From NCBI RefSeq assembly GCF_905171775.1, contig NC_053491.1:137266483-137330482 (forward strand): 64,000 nt of DNA, in the 5' to 3' direction. The stretch comes from Rana temporaria (Eukaryota; Chordata; Amphibia; Anura; Ranidae). Each line of letters starts with the position of its first letter. Position 1 is the first letter of the stretch. Made by a program: the position numbers and the translations under genes. Below are positions 10,905 through 23,572 of the stretch, piece after piece. The notes under the pieces are model-generated. The model had not been told where the DNA came from. It saw only the letters and a program-made list of their open reading frames with translations, and did not search any database.

Positions 10905-13205
10905 CTGGAACTGTTAAGTGCACTGATGCTCTTAAAGGGCCCCAACGATAGCCGACAGAGGACTGCTCCTCCTGTAATAATTATTCACCCATTGATCCCA
11001 TGCCCCCAACCATCCTCCTTTACTTTTGGACAGTGCATACCTAGTTGGTCTAGGACTTTCATCGCTGCCATACATGCACTCTGGCAGTATAGTTCCAGCA
11101 TTTCGTAGAGTCATTTTTCTCACTGCTGCACTTGAGGTGGCCTTGGTACTATTTATGTCAAATGTCATCTTATGCTTATTGTTAATCGCTTTGTATGCTA
11201 AATTGTGTTATTACCATTGTTAATTCATTTTATGCTTGCTAGTTACCAGCCATATTGGAAGAAAATATATTAAGTTTGCCTTTGCTCCCTGGTTTGGTGC
11301 TGGTTTTCTTTGCTTTAGCACTACTACTGAGTACTAAGCATTACTTTTTAGTGATTTCTTGTGATAGTGTGTCAGTTTGTACAGTCAGCCTGGTGTGTTA
11401 GAGGGGCTGAGGTTGTTGGAAAAGGTTGAGGCAAAGAACAGAGGACCCATCCCAATCAGCAGCCCCTACAGGGGTAGCGCTACAATTATTTAGTATCACT
11501 TGCCTTTCACATTTGGATTGTAAGCTCAAGAGAAGGGTCCTTCTCTTGTTTTGTACTGTTTCCCTTTATATTGTAAAGCGCTGTGCAAACCGTGGGCACT
11601 TTATAAATCTTGCAAAATATTATTACGTTAAAAGCAAAACTGTGGGCAAGTCGCTAAACAGAGAGTTGAAATACACATGTGACATTTTTTTACCTGCCAA
11701 AATATTTTTAAATTGGTTCAGCCACTGTTGAAATGTACTCGCTCCTTCTAAACAGAAAGAGACAGGTTCCTGACCTCACTTTATTACACTACAAAATGTA
11801 ATATAATATTGTCAAGGACCCACCACCACCAGTGATTGAACAACAAAGAAGCTGCATCACAGTGGAACTGTGCTATATAAAGCAATAGAGGAGGTTCATA
11901 TAAAGACAGATTTGATGTACTATTTATACTACATTTTTTTTTTTTTTTATGAATACATAACTAGATTAAACGCAAATCTTTTATACATGCCTATAGTTCT
12001 GCTTTAATTACAGTTATATAATTATGTAGATGAAACAGGTTTTATTGTTACTTACTGGCACAAGTTGTATGGATATGTTTTACATGTTCATGTAGTTTTT
12101 GTTGCAAGCAAAGGAAATAAGCTACTTTTGCCCTGACAAAATAATTCACATTTTGGGTATGGTGTTTGCAGATAGAGGAATAATCTGAAAGTTATTACTG
12201 GCAAGCTGTGTGGCATTTCAAGCAAATGAATTGCTTATTTAACAACTTGTGGCTGACCCTGTCAGAAAAGGCTGCTTGTTATCAGGTTGCTATGGGACAC
12301 ATCAATAACAATTAAAGACTTTGTATAGTCTTTGTTCTTTAGCTCACAGTTTCTCGGTAAGTACTATTCAAAAATGAGATAACATGAAATAAAAAGGAGC
12401 CGCAAGCATTAATCGGGATTAATTGGTTCATCAGTAAAGTCATTACATTAACCAAATGACATTTAGCATACACAAGACATACGGCAAGTGATAGTGAAGC
12501 ACACTGCTATTAAGGAATGGCATGAAGCTTTAATGCACTGCAATGGAAAACTGCAATTTTGTTCTATAATTAGAGATTTTTTTTACTGGCTTGTGGAAGT
12601 GTCTGTGAAATGATTAAACCTAGAGGTAATATGTACTCTAGGCATTGCAAAAACTCCAGGTTGCTTGCTGCCAGGAGCCCTGATTGACAAAATCTCAGCA
12701 TGAGCAAATGAGCACAACATTACTTTCCTGTCCTGAAGGTGAAACATAATTCACCCTACAGGAAAGTGGACCCCTTATTTATTTGTTAAGCTTTAAAAAC
12801 ATAGCCATAGTCATTCTAGGCAATATTGTCATTTGATGCAAGTTTTTAACTGTGCCAGTTTCATAAGCAAAAGCATTATAATATATTCTGTATGTTAAAA
12901 CATACAAACAATTCAAGTAAGAAAATTGTTTACATTGTTTTATTTGATAAATGTTGTTTATAAGGTCAGTTTTTTTAAAATATAATTATGGCATATTTAC
13001 CCTCTTCTGCATCTTGTATACATTTGCAACAGGACAGGTACTCTACTTGATAAAGTCCACAATTGCTTACCTCCCTGACCTTATGTAAGGGTAAACTCTG
13101 CACAGTTAAAAACCTCCTATTGCAGACCTCTAGTGATAACTGAATCTGCCCAAGTTAACTTACATTGTTTTGGCAAATCCAAATTTAAATTTGGAAAACC
13201 CAAAC
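10905..13205. other. Unassigned DNA with one repeat tail
   Basis: A segment at about 11505-11615, including TTGTAAGCTCAAGAGAAGGG and TGTAAAGCGCTGTGCAAACC, resembles a 3' tail of an abundant amphibian retroelement. The rest is AT-rich with no gene-like frame. Confidence 0.3.
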
Positions 13206-14132
13206 TTAAAGTGATACTAAAGTCTATTTTCTTCTTTAAAAATAACAAACATTTTATACTTACCTGCTCTGTGCAGTGGTTTTGCACAGAGCAGCCTCAA
13301 TCTTGTTCTTCGCGGGTTCCTTGCCGGCTCTCTTGGCCCCTCCCTCCTGTTGAGTTCCTGTTCAGTGTCCACTCAGACACTGAGCCTCAGTTCGGCCAAG
13401 CCCCTTTCGCTCTTGATTGGCTGACTTTTGACAGCAGTGGGAGACAATGGTGCCACTGTCGTGTCTCAGCCAATCAGGAGGGAGAGTCCCACACACCTGA
13501 GGCACACATGCAAATCACTGGATTCAGATGGGGCCAGTGGCGGTGCATCCATAAGGGGCAGCGCCCCCTCTCTCCTACCACCTCTCTATCATTATAGATG
13601 GATAGATTCATGCAATGCGTTACAGTAAAATCAGTCTGTATATGCAATAAAGCATGCTTGTTATACTCACTGTTGAACCTAAGGGGTTAATCCTGCACAT
13701 TGTGTAAAAAGGATGTTTGATCGTGTCTTCTCTGATCCTCCTTCTTCCACAGTCCCCAATCCATCTCCTGATAGAACAGAGCCTTGGGGACACTCTACAC
13801 ATGTTCAGTTTGGTGTGTATTGCTAGAGAGTTTTATTTTTGTCTTGGGAGGGTGCATGTGATCGGCACAGGGCAAAAATCAGCATTGTCCAGACAGAAGG
13901 TCAGGACCCCTGCAGCCTCATAGGACAATAAGGGGAGAATGAAAACTCTTCCTACAAGCTTTAACCAGTGCTCGGCTGGACACTGATAGAAGTCACAAGA
14001 CTGCTATATACTGCTGATGAGAAAAGGTATTTATCAGTTTAGATTTAGAAAAACAATTGCATTTCCATGTTCTGTGTACTGTAGAAGACCAGATGTAGTG
14101 AATGCAGGGTCCTGGATTTAGTATCACTTTAA
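13206..14132. mobile_element. TTAA-ended DNA element
   Basis: The ends TTAAAGTGATACTAAA (13206) and TTTAGTATCACTTTAA (ending 14132) are perfect inverted 16-mers including the TTAA target. The interior has GC-rich blocks and a CAGTGGCGGTGCATCC word near 13536 that looks like one end of a hAT element whose partner I could not find. There is no transposase. Confidence 0.75.
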
Positions 14133-14947
14133 GGGAGGCCTTAAAGGCACACATAGCACTCACAGTGGAGGGTAAGGATGAGCTCCGGCGTGTTCGCACA
14201 GTCCATGTGCAGAGCCCGCCAGAAAGTCGGCACCGCGCTGCGCTAATCACAGGCAGGGAGACATTTCCCGATGCTCGGCTGCAATGATAGCACACACAGA
14301 TGGGAAGGGGCAGGGGCACACGCAGCACTCCCAGCAAAGAAGGACTTGTGAATGACAGCACACGGAGAAGGGCGCAGGTAGGAACAGACACATTGCTCAC
14401 AGAGAAGAGGGGGCAGTAAATGCCGAGCACAGGATGCTGATTGATAGGAAGATGGGTGATTAATGTACAAAACTTTGTTGGAGATTCCTACCGGCTTCTG
14501 TTCTGGGAAAAACAGTTTGATTATGTCCTTTGGATACTAACACTGAATGGGAGGATCTGCTTCATTATAATTATCTGGTGCACTCCCACTGTTCTGAGAA
14601 AAGTTGCAGTGTCTGCATCTCTTTAGAAGTAATTAACCCTTAGGGAGTAGCTCACCAAAAATGAAATTTCTGTTGCAGAGGATGCCTAAAATATGAGGTA
14701 TACCTTAGTGCAAAGTTATAGAAAGCCAATACCACAAGCAGGAAATATTTTTGGAAGGTTGCCAAATTGCATTTAAATTTACAGAAAATTACTGTGCTGC
14801 AGAATCAAACAGAAAGGTAATTTTTAATAACATTGAAACACAATACATCTTTATTATTATTTTTTTATTTACTATATATATATATGTGTGTTTCAAAGAT
14901 ATGGAGCTACCCTTTAACCACAGTTCATTTATTTTGTTTTCCTTTAG
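14133..14947. other. Unassigned DNA
   Basis: It has mixed composition with no recognised repeat. A polypyrimidine tract and TTTAG at about 14925-14947 precede the exon-like stretch that follows. Confidence 0.3.
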
Positions 14948-15056
14948 GATTGCAGAATCTCTAATCATACTTAATGATCCTGACAATCAAAGAGCGACAT
15001 CACTCACTCAGATGTTGTCCTCCATGGATGGACAGAACACACTTGCCCACACAAAT
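14948..15056 (+). CDS. Candidate internal exon, unrecognised
   Basis: A pyrimidine-rich tract ending CCTTTAG precedes an open stretch. One base completes an upstream codon, and 36 codons follow, from IAESLIILNDPDNQ to the end at AHTN. After them comes GTAAAC, an acceptable splice donor. Codon choice looks more like coding DNA than the flanks do. I do not recognise the protein. It lies on the strand opposite phtf2, so it could belong to a convergent gene; the vertebrate neighbour in that position is often MAGI2, but I see no MAGI2 similarity. It may be a chance open frame. Confidence 0.25.
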
Positions 15057-15877
15057 GTAAACATTTATTATCCCTATTGTTAACCTTACCTTACCTCCCC
15101 CCCCCCCTCTTTAGTCATCTTCCCTTCTTTCCCCGACTTATATATCTATTATGTCACACTTAAATTCACATTGTATTCACTACCACCATAGACCTCCATT
15201 ACATGGGCAAGCATGACGTAATATTGAAAGACCGTGTCAGGCTTGCTCCAGTACCAGAGGTCAGCAATTACAGACGTTGCCTTTAGCAACTGCTGTTCTC
15301 ATTAATCTACTGGTACTTGGATGCCACCAGGTCTTTATATACAATGCTACAGTCACTGACCAATGACACAAAGGGCTGAGCAAAGACTACCTGTGGTCTT
15401 CAGGGAGTCCAGCAATGACTGATGCTACAGCAGGCATATCTATAAATGAAACCTAAAAGGACTGAGGTCTGGGCTGGCAACAAATAGGTAGTCCAGGCAT
15501 ATCAGGGCAGATCTGGAAAAGGTGCAATGGCAGCAAGTAGCTACCAGAAGGAAGGCTTAGACAGTCATAGGAGCTTATCTCATTCTTTCCCAACAAACCA
15601 GTTTGCAGATAGCAGGAGATAAGATATCGCAACCAGAAGGGTGATCATATGATTGGCCTCCTGTCATCTTGGGTTTATGGTGTGGGGTATGAGAGGGATT
15701 AAATGTATTTCACCACTGTCCTTACCTGTAGTTCTGCTCCTTTTACCCCCACTCCAGATTTCTCTCTCCCCCCTCGCCTCTCATTTCCCTTTAAATGTCT
15801 CATCTCCTCCATTCTCCCTCTCCGCCAGCTTTTTTTTTTTTAACTAGGTGAGTAGTACAGAGCCAAGAGATAGTCTT
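15057..15877. other. Unassigned DNA
   Basis: It contains a C run (about 15100-15110) and a C/T-rich tract at 15740-15840. No gene or complete repeat is recognised. Confidence 0.3.
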
Positions 15878-16924
15878 AAGGCCTGTACACACGATCGGAT
15901 TTTCCCGACAACAAATGTGTGATGGAATGGTTTTGTCAGAAAATCCGACCGTTTGTTTGCTCCATTGGACAATTGTTGTCGGATTTTCCGACAACAAATT
16001 GTTGGTTAGCATGTATAACAAACAATAAATAAAGAACAGAGAAGTCCGATATATATTGTAGCAGCACTCTTTGTTCTCGTTGAGGTGAACAAACTTCTTT
16101 ATGTAGTACTCATCATAAAGGAAGACAATGTAGATAAGATGAGAAGTGCTCAAAGAAGTGTATTCTGTTAATGACAGCGGTGAAACAAGTCCTCTTCACA
16201 GTCCACCAATCACCAGTATACCACCACGTGAACACAGGAAGCCCCTCTTGGGGATGCACTTACCACAGGGATAAGTCTAATTTGCCAGCAACTTTCCTTC
16301 TCTCCTTATTAGAACCTCCTCACGCTGTATATAGAGATGGGATCCACTCGGGCTCATGTAAACAATAACAGAATACACTCCATAGCGTGATACTGTTTAA
16401 AAACTTTTATTGTTTCCCCCCGGTGCCCCCCTTCTCAATATATACGTACCCAGTAACACTTAACAATTCAATACCAGCAGAAGTGCGAATGCATAATTGC
16501 TCAGTACACGAGAGATGTAATTACCGGTAACGCCAGCCGTCTGTATGATGCCGAACACTTCCGGGTATGCCTCGGTGGAGCGTAAACGACACTCTAGGGT
16601 AAAGCGATGAGACCATGGCCCCATGCTTTAAAACTGTCCAACAAATGTGTACACACGATCGGGTAATTCGACAAGACACAAGTCCGTCGGAATAAAATCC
16701 AAAGTACAAACATGCATGCTCCGAGCCAACGCGAACCATAGCAAAACATTAGCAGAAGTTGCTCAAAGGGTGGCGCTAAAGAGCTGAAAAACCACGTAGT
16801 TTCATGTATGTTGGCTGGAAAAGTTCTGCCGTCTGTATGCAGAACAAGTTCACGGCCAACACCATTCGCACAAAATTCGACGAATTTGTCTGATGGAAAT
16901 CCGATCGCGTGTACGAGGTTTTAG
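15878..16924. mobile_element. Composite MITE with CGTACAC-CGATCGGATTT ends
   Basis: The left end includes TGTACACACGATCGGATTTT. The right end, reverse-complemented, includes CGTACACGCGATCGGATTTC. Related words (TGTACACACGATCGG) recur inside at 16649, and the sequence between about 16010 and 16630 differs in character. One element has probably inserted into another. The family resembles the GTACACACG-type elements at 5403 and 52491. There is no coding capacity. Confidence 0.5.
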
Positions 16925-18090
16925 GATGACATTATATGATATCAACTAAGCTATTAATACCGACAATCTTGAAAAGATGACCTTGGAAACGGTAATAACC
17001 TAAGAAACATCAAAAGAAAATTTGAGGAAAATAAATGACGTTAACTTCAAAAATGCCATGTAGGAGCGAATGCTTATTGAAAGTGATTCCACAATCGAGC
17101 ACTTTAGGCATATGTGTCAACAAGAGATGAACGTAAGAATGAAGATAGAAGATTTTGATGCGATAATCCCATCACAGCCAACAATTAGACCTAGACACAT
17201 CGGATATATATGGTTATTGATCTGTATGTCAATATCAGCAGTGTTCAGATCTCATTTATGGGATATAGACCAGTCAGCCATTAATCTGACATAGAAGAAT
17301 TTCAACTGAAACCAGAATTTCAAAGTGGAACCTACAAAGGATAACAGGGCTCTAGAAAGATTCCATGCAGTAATTGTTTTTTTTTTTTTTAAAGAAGATA
17401 AAAAGCTGGAGCCACAGTAAGCACAGACAACTGGGTAACAAATTATTCGCTAAACAGATACAGCGATAGCAACTATTTGGGAAGAGCCAAAATCGATTCC
17501 AGGTGCTTCGAATTTTCATACAGGAAAACTTAGACGAGTGGGTGCAAAGTGAAGGTCGTTGAGGCCTTATCGGCCTGGTAAAACCTAAAGCCAGACACAG
17601 GCCTGGTCATAGTGACAGGCGGAACAGAGTGATGTACACCACATTATTAAGATAACAGAAGACCGAGACTCATTAGAGATGTCAAATTGAATGCCAAATC
17701 GCATCAATATAAACCTAGGCTAAAACAGTAAGAATGAATGGCCCCCAATGTATCTCCCCAACACCAATTTAGGCAGACGTCACCTTTGAAAAATACTCTT
17801 AATTCAAGACCTTTCTGATGCTGCTTGTGTTTAGACATCACAACGCATGTATGCCTCTGGAAATTGTAAAATGACAAGAGCAGGGGAAAGATAATTCTGG
17901 GGAATTCGGTTTACAAAATTAGCACTTTTTTTGCTGGCTGTATATTGAATCACAAAGCAATTATTAAAATAGTGCGATGGTTAAACAAATTTAAATTGAA
18001 GCTTTCATTGTGCAGCTAAATACAAGTTAGTTTTACCTGCTAATTTATACTTTAATTGAAACACTGCTTTAAATTGCCATGGTGCAGTTT
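16925..18090. other. Unassigned DNA
   Basis: It contains a 74-codon open frame at 17070-17294 with one hydrophobic stretch (about residues 48-61) but no recognisable family. There is no other gene evidence. Confidence 0.3.
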
Positions 18091-18475
18091 CTAAGGCTCC
18101 ATTCATACTAATGCGTTTTTTAAAGCATTTTGCAGAAATGCTGAGAATTTTTTTAACATGGTTCACATCAATGCTTTTTTGAGCCTCTGCATTTTTGGAA
18201 AGGGTCGGGGACTTGTTTCTTGCAAAAAGCAGCGTTTTGCATGTAATAGAATTCAATGGACCCACATCCAAAACTCAAGAACTGCGTTTTTACCGCAAGT
18301 TTGCATTTTTTTTAGCTGGTCACTAAAGGAAATGTGAAAAAAAAAAAAAAGTGCGAAAAAAAAAAGTGCAAAAAAAAAAAAAATCTTATATAAAAAAAAA
18401 CGCAAATCATGGTAAAAACGCGTGTCAAAAACCGCAGCAAGCACCGCAAAAACGCTCAAACGCAACATGCATAGG
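18091..18475. repeat. Probable MITE rich in CGTTTT and AAAACGC words
   Basis: The left part has GGCTCCATTCATACTAATGC followed by GTTTTTT-type runs. The right part mirrors it with AAAAACGC and AACGCAACATGCATAGGTGT. The edges are imprecise and no target duplication is seen. Confidence 0.4.
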
Positions 18476-20045
18476 TGTGTTGACTGCTACATACTAGCAT
18501 GGCGTGACTCTCATGCCAACAAGGACTTTATGCCCCAGAGCAGGACCAACCAGGCAACATACTAGTTGTGGTATGGGGAACCCTGGACTGCGAATGTATG
18601 ATTTTGAATGAATGAATTTTGATAAATTGCCACAGCTTACTACTGTGCCCCAAGTATATCTGTCATCTGCTGTCTGAATAGCCATCAATCAACATTACGG
18701 TATCTGGCCTAAGTCAGGCACTCATTTAGTGGAGCCTTGAACCTTGGAATCTTATATGGATACATAGATCTGATTTTATTAATAATCTAATGCATATGGA
18801 TTAAAGTTTCTGCTGCATGCAATCCTGAGGATGGACTCCATATTCTTTAGACATCATAAGTATCTCAAATTGATCAATGAAGCGTGCTTTAATCTGCTTA
18901 GAAAATTAGTTCTAATTGAAAATGTGACTTTTCATAAGCTCCTGGGCTATATTACTATATATGGTATTAAAAAAACGATATAGTCTATGCTAGCCCCCCA
19001 CCTAATCCAAATTTTGTAACCAGATCTAGCACACACTAAATGCGATTCACACAATAAGCAACTAAAATCAGATAATGCTTGTATAACAGTGTAAATTTGC
19101 TGTCCCCTCATACAAAACCCACCCCTTCAACCTCTGCAGCAATTCTGGCAGCACTCATACGTCTATTTCCCAAAGACAACCTCTGGATTTAACGCTGTGC
19201 ACATGCACTCAATTTCTTTGGTCGACCATGGCCAGGCCTATTCTAAGTGGAACCTGGTCTGTTAAACCGCTGTATGGTCTTAGTCACCGTGCTGCAGCTC
19301 AGTTTCAGTATATAGTACAGAACAAGGCACAGGATCTTTAGTTATAACCACGGGGAGTCCCAAAGCAATCCAACTGAGGGGTGGGCAACACAGCAAAAAA
19401 TTGCAAAAGACACAATGGGACAGGGAAAACCTATCCAGAGCGTTTACAGATTAGCTTGAAGCACTTTACACCTTAAATTGTAATCACAGATGGCCTAAAA
19501 CATGCACCGGGTAAAACTAAAAAAGAGTCAGAAAATGAAATCCTGATCGATTACATCATACTGGTCCCTTTTTAAGGTAACGCTGTAAAACATTACAAAA
19601 AAGTTCCTATATGGTTTAAAATCCCGCAAGCCACTGTCTTACTTGCTCTGCATAGAGCTGTCCTGTATTTTAGGCGAGTTAATAGAGGCCAGTCTGCTGA
19701 CAGCCAAGGCTTCCTGCTGCTGAGGTGGAGCAAGCAACAGAAATGACCTAGACTGCCAAGGAAATACGAATTAGGGAGGGAGAAAAAAAAAGGAGGAAAG
19801 GTGACAGAACAAACTCTGCTGCCAGGGAGCCACAAAATAGTTAAATGTACAAGGATAGGGTCTTATTTGATCTCTCTGGTATTCTCGCTCTTCTCCAAGT
19901 GCTGGAAATACACACATTTTAAATTGCAGAAAGTGACATAATTTTCAATAAGGAAGTGACTGCTCTGGGCTTTAACAAAATGGCTGCCTCGAGCAAGAAG
20001 AGACCGGAGCAATGCTGCTCATATTGGTGTACAGGTATGTCCCCT
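18476..20045. other. Unassigned DNA
   Basis: No gene-like frame or complete repeat is recognised. Confidence 0.3.
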
Positions 20046-20497
20046 TTAAAGTGGTTGTAAACCCACTTTTGTAAGTTACACCTACAGGTAAGCCTAGATT
20101 AAGGCTTACCTGTAGATGTTAGCCATATCTCCTAAACCTGCAGTTTAGGAGATACTTCCCGAATAAGAGGCACCGCTGTCGACGGCGCATGTCCGTAGAC
20201 CATGGCACTCAGTCACACTGATAATAGCCGTTCTAAATTCGGGAACGCCGAATTTGAAGGCTCCCACGCGCATGCGTGGAATGACGTCATCGCCGCTCCG
20301 GCCAATCACAGCGCTGGAGCGGCGATTCCTCGAAAGTAACCTCTGGGTAACATGTATGTGGCGGAGGGGACAGGAAGTCGGCTCCTGGTGCTTCGTTCTA
20401 AGGAAAGTACATGCATAATGAGCTAGTATGATAGTCATACTAGCACATTATGGCTTTGTCTTGCAGGTTTTTTTTCCAGGGTTTACTTCCACTTTAA
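20046..20497. mobile_element. TTAA-ended MITE
   Basis: The left end is TTAAAGTGGTTGTAAACCC and the right end, reverse-complemented, TTAAAGTGGAAGTAAACCC. TTAA stands at both edges. Close to the left end, CTACAGGTAAGCCT and AGGCTTACCTGTAG form a local hairpin. There is no coding capacity. Confidence 0.7.
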
Positions 20498-21331
20498 TAT
20501 GCACAGCCGTGGGTCGCGTGATCGCAACCCGGTCGGGTACTCCGTGACCACGCCCGCAGACCCAATCGCCACTGGTGTCCCGCGATCGGGTCACAGAGCT
20601 GAAGTACGGGGAGAGGTAAGAGTAAACAAACCTCTCCCCATGCTTCCTAGTCAGACTGTCACTGATCGTCTGTTCCCTGTCATAGGGGACGATCAGTGAC
20701 AACACACGCCAAGCCACGCCCCCATGCAGTAAGAATCACTCCCTTAGGGCACACTTAACCCCTTCAGCACCCCCTACAGTTTAATCCCTTCACTGCCAGT
20801 GTAATTTTCACAGTAATCAGTGCATTTTATAGCACTGATCGCTGTAAAAATGACAATGGTCCCAAAATAGTGTCAAAAGTGTCTGATGTGTACACCATAT
20901 TGTCGCAGTCACGATAAAAATCGCTGATCGCCGCCATTACTAGTAAAAAAAAATGTTTTTAATAAAAAAGGCCATAAAACTATCCCCTATTTTGTAGACT
21001 CTATAACTTCTGTGCAAACCAATCGCTTATTGTGATACGTATCGACCTAAACCGAGGATTTTTTTTATATTTTTTGGGAAATTATAGCAAAATGTAAAAA
21101 ATATTTATTTTTCCAAAATTGTCGCTCTATTTTTGTTTATATCGCAAAAAATAAACGCAGAGGTGATCAAAATACCACCAAAAGAAAGCTCTATTTGTGG
21201 GGAAAAAAGGACGTCGATTTGTTTGGGAGCCACATCGCACGAGCAATTGTCAGTTAAAGCGACGCAGTGCCGAATCGCAAAAAGGGGCCTGGTCCTTTAG
21301 AAACAAAATGGTCCGGGGCTTAAGTGGTTAA
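20498..21331 (+). mobile_element. TTAA-ended element, family C, 5'-truncated copy
   Basis: It is related over most of its length to 46771-47532, including AAAGAAAGCTCTATTTGTGG and CCGGGGCTTAAGTGGTTAA at the right end. The left end abuts the preceding element directly, so the true start is missing. It is non-coding. Three further partial copies occur at 33665, 39784 and 41490, all in the same orientation. Confidence 0.65.
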
Positions 21332-21352
21332 TATAGAATGTATGTTCTTTCG

Positions 21353-21740
21353 TTAAAGTGTAATCAAAGGCAAAACTTTTCTTTTCGTTTTGGATAGAGT
21401 GCAGAGGTATTAGAATACCTGTCAGTTTTTATTGCGGTCTGTTCCCCCCTCAAGGAGATTCATCCTCCCTATATGTCCTGTTTACCATCATTGAAAGTGA
21501 AAGTAAAAGAAAATACCAAATTTTGGGTTGTCCCCAGAAATATATTAGAGGGTAAATCTTCCAATGGGGACACAAGTTCTAGTGACCTAGTGGTCCCCGA
21601 GGAATTCTCTTAATTTCCAGGGATTTCCTCTCACTTACGGTTTGGCTATGGGACAGGAAGTGAAAGGAAATCTTGGCAAACGGACACGGATGGCGGAAAA
21701 AAAAAATTTGGTGACAGGGGTTATAACTCTCCCTTGCGCT
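21353..21740 (+). mobile_element. TTAA-ended MITE, family D, incomplete copy
   Basis: It starts TTAAAGTGTAATCAAAGGCA and shares inner blocks (TTTTGGATAGA, GATTTCCTCTCACTT) with the complete copy at 29851-30253. The right terminal inverted repeat is not found, so the end is approximate. Confidence 0.45.
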
Positions 21741-22148
21741 ATGCAACATGTAAAACATTTTTTTTGCCTACAATTCAACAGTTTTTTTAAGTGGCAGTCA
21801 TGCAAATGTAAGAAACAGATGCCTGATGCTGGAAAGCCCAAGCACTAAATGATCTACTAGAGCACTCCTTACCAGTGAAGGGAATCTTATCTTTTATGCG
21901 GTATTAAATCCAAAAGCAAATATACTGCAGCTGGAGTTTGGCTTCAATTTGCTAGTGTATTTAAATATTTTAGTACATCCAACACTTCTCTCCCCCCCCC
22001 CAGACTGCCAATGCCGCTTCCCAAAGGTGCCCCTGTGCCCCTTCATCCAGAGTGGGAGTCCTGCTGGACAAATCACCAGGTGAAAACAGGGAAAAAGCCT
22101 TAAAAATAAAACTATTGCAGCATACTAGTTCTGCCACCTTCAAAACAG
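21741..22148. other. Unassigned DNA
   Basis: It contains a C run at about 21993-22001. Nothing else is recognised. Confidence 0.3.
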
Positions 22149-22320
22149 TTGTAGTTCTTGGATGAGCGAAGTATGCCATACAAAATCTAAATACCCTGGG
22201 TACACTTCATACACACCTTTGGTCATCTACCCCACCAAGGCCACTGTTCCCAAAATACTACACCAAGCACCAGCTATCACTGACAGCAAGGCTGTAGTCT
22301 TTGCAGCAGGATGGATCACA
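22149..22320 (+). CDS. Candidate exon, unrecognised
   Basis: After CCTTCAAAACAG (a possible acceptor) an open frame runs through SWMSEVCHTKSKYPGY and VIYPTKATVPKILHQAP to AAGWIT. It then meets CAG-GTATTT, a weak but allowed splice donor. Residue composition (Pro, Tyr, Thr, few rare codons) looks protein-like. The family is not recognised. Its starting phase does not join directly to the candidate exon ending at 15056, so a shared gene would need another exon between them. It could equally be a first exon starting at the ATG at 22162. Confidence 0.25.
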
Positions 22321-22639
22321 GGTATTTATTATTACAGTGTTTATGACCTCTCTTTGTTTTGGAGTCACTTGTCACCTGATAGAATGAGCACCTCTCATTT
22401 TATGCCTATGTGTACTTTAACAATTCCAGATTTATCAGAAGGTTCAAGGTAAGGAAACATTGTAATGTGTCAGGAAAAATAAAACGCGCATCAGTGGCAC
22501 TAGCAGCACTTTCTACTGGTTCCCAGATCCATTAATGGATACTGACAGACTAATTGGCCAAAAATAAACAACTGGACTGCACTGTGTAAATAACTAAAGA
22601 CAAACAGTTGGGGCTATAGGGCCCATCGACGGGGAGCAA

Positions 22640-23572
22640 TAGGAACAAATATTGCAAGCTGGACCCTTGGTGTCAGTGGCACAAAGGCTGTCACACTTGT
22701 TCATGCTACACAGAGTGTATAGGACTCTGGTGCAACTGCACCATTGGGGTAGCCGTGACACTGCCATATGTCCCAAGTGTCAGGGTCATCCAGGAGACTT
22801 TCTCCATATGTTATGGAAGTGCCCCAAGCCTGTGAGATATTGGAATGCAGTGGTCACGATAATTCTACCTATCAAGTTCAGTTGCCTGTAAATCCGCTCG
22901 TGTGCTTGCTCGGAGGTTTGAACGAGGACTTGTATTCTCCTCCTACCTATACTGCTCTTCTTAGATTGATTTATTTGGCAAGAAAACTCATAGCGAGATA
23001 TTGGTTATCTACCCAAGTTCCGACGAGCCGGCAGCGGATTCAGGCAGTTAATAAGATTCTTATATGGGAAAAGAATACATATTCCCACAGAAAATCACCA
23101 TGAAAGTTTGATCAAGTTTGGCAGTGCTGGTTGGGTTCCCCAGAAGTAGCTCCTCCACAATTGGTCCTGAACCGATTATTGCAATGCTGATGACTTGGAT
23201 GGGAGGACCATTAGGATCTGGCCAGTTCTTGGGGTTAAGTGACAGGTGGGTAACGAGTCAGGTGGCTTGAGAAATTATCTGCAGGTATCATCAGGTTGAG
23301 TTGGTCTATGTTTTGTTGTTTTTTTTTTTTTTTCCACATTTTCGTTTTATTGTTTCATACTTCTGTTCCTCCTTCTGGAAGTTATAGCAAGGGGCGAGAT
23401 GGAAGTTGTACCAGGTACCTATTTCAGACATGACATTGCGTTTGTATAGTGCTCCTTGTATTTTGTACAACTGTCAATGTATTCTATATAGCCTTTTTGG
23501 CTACTAACCCGTTATGATTGTGCCCTTTTGCTTTCCTACAATAAACACCTTTTTAATAAAAAATAAATAAAT
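22640..23572 (+). pseudogene. Decayed L1-type LINE ORF2, 3' end
   Basis: The frame from 22652 has the L1-like zinc-knuckle region CPKCQGHPGDFLHMLWKCP (about 22770-22825). The continuation shifts to another frame after about 22888, where the C-terminal block with RLIYLARKLIARYW and RQRIQAVNKILIWEK follows to 23103. At least one frameshift and several stops make it dead. The 3' end has an AATAAA-containing A-rich tail at about 23540-23572, as expected for a LINE. It is a separate copy and subfamily from the one at 8700. Confidence 0.75.
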
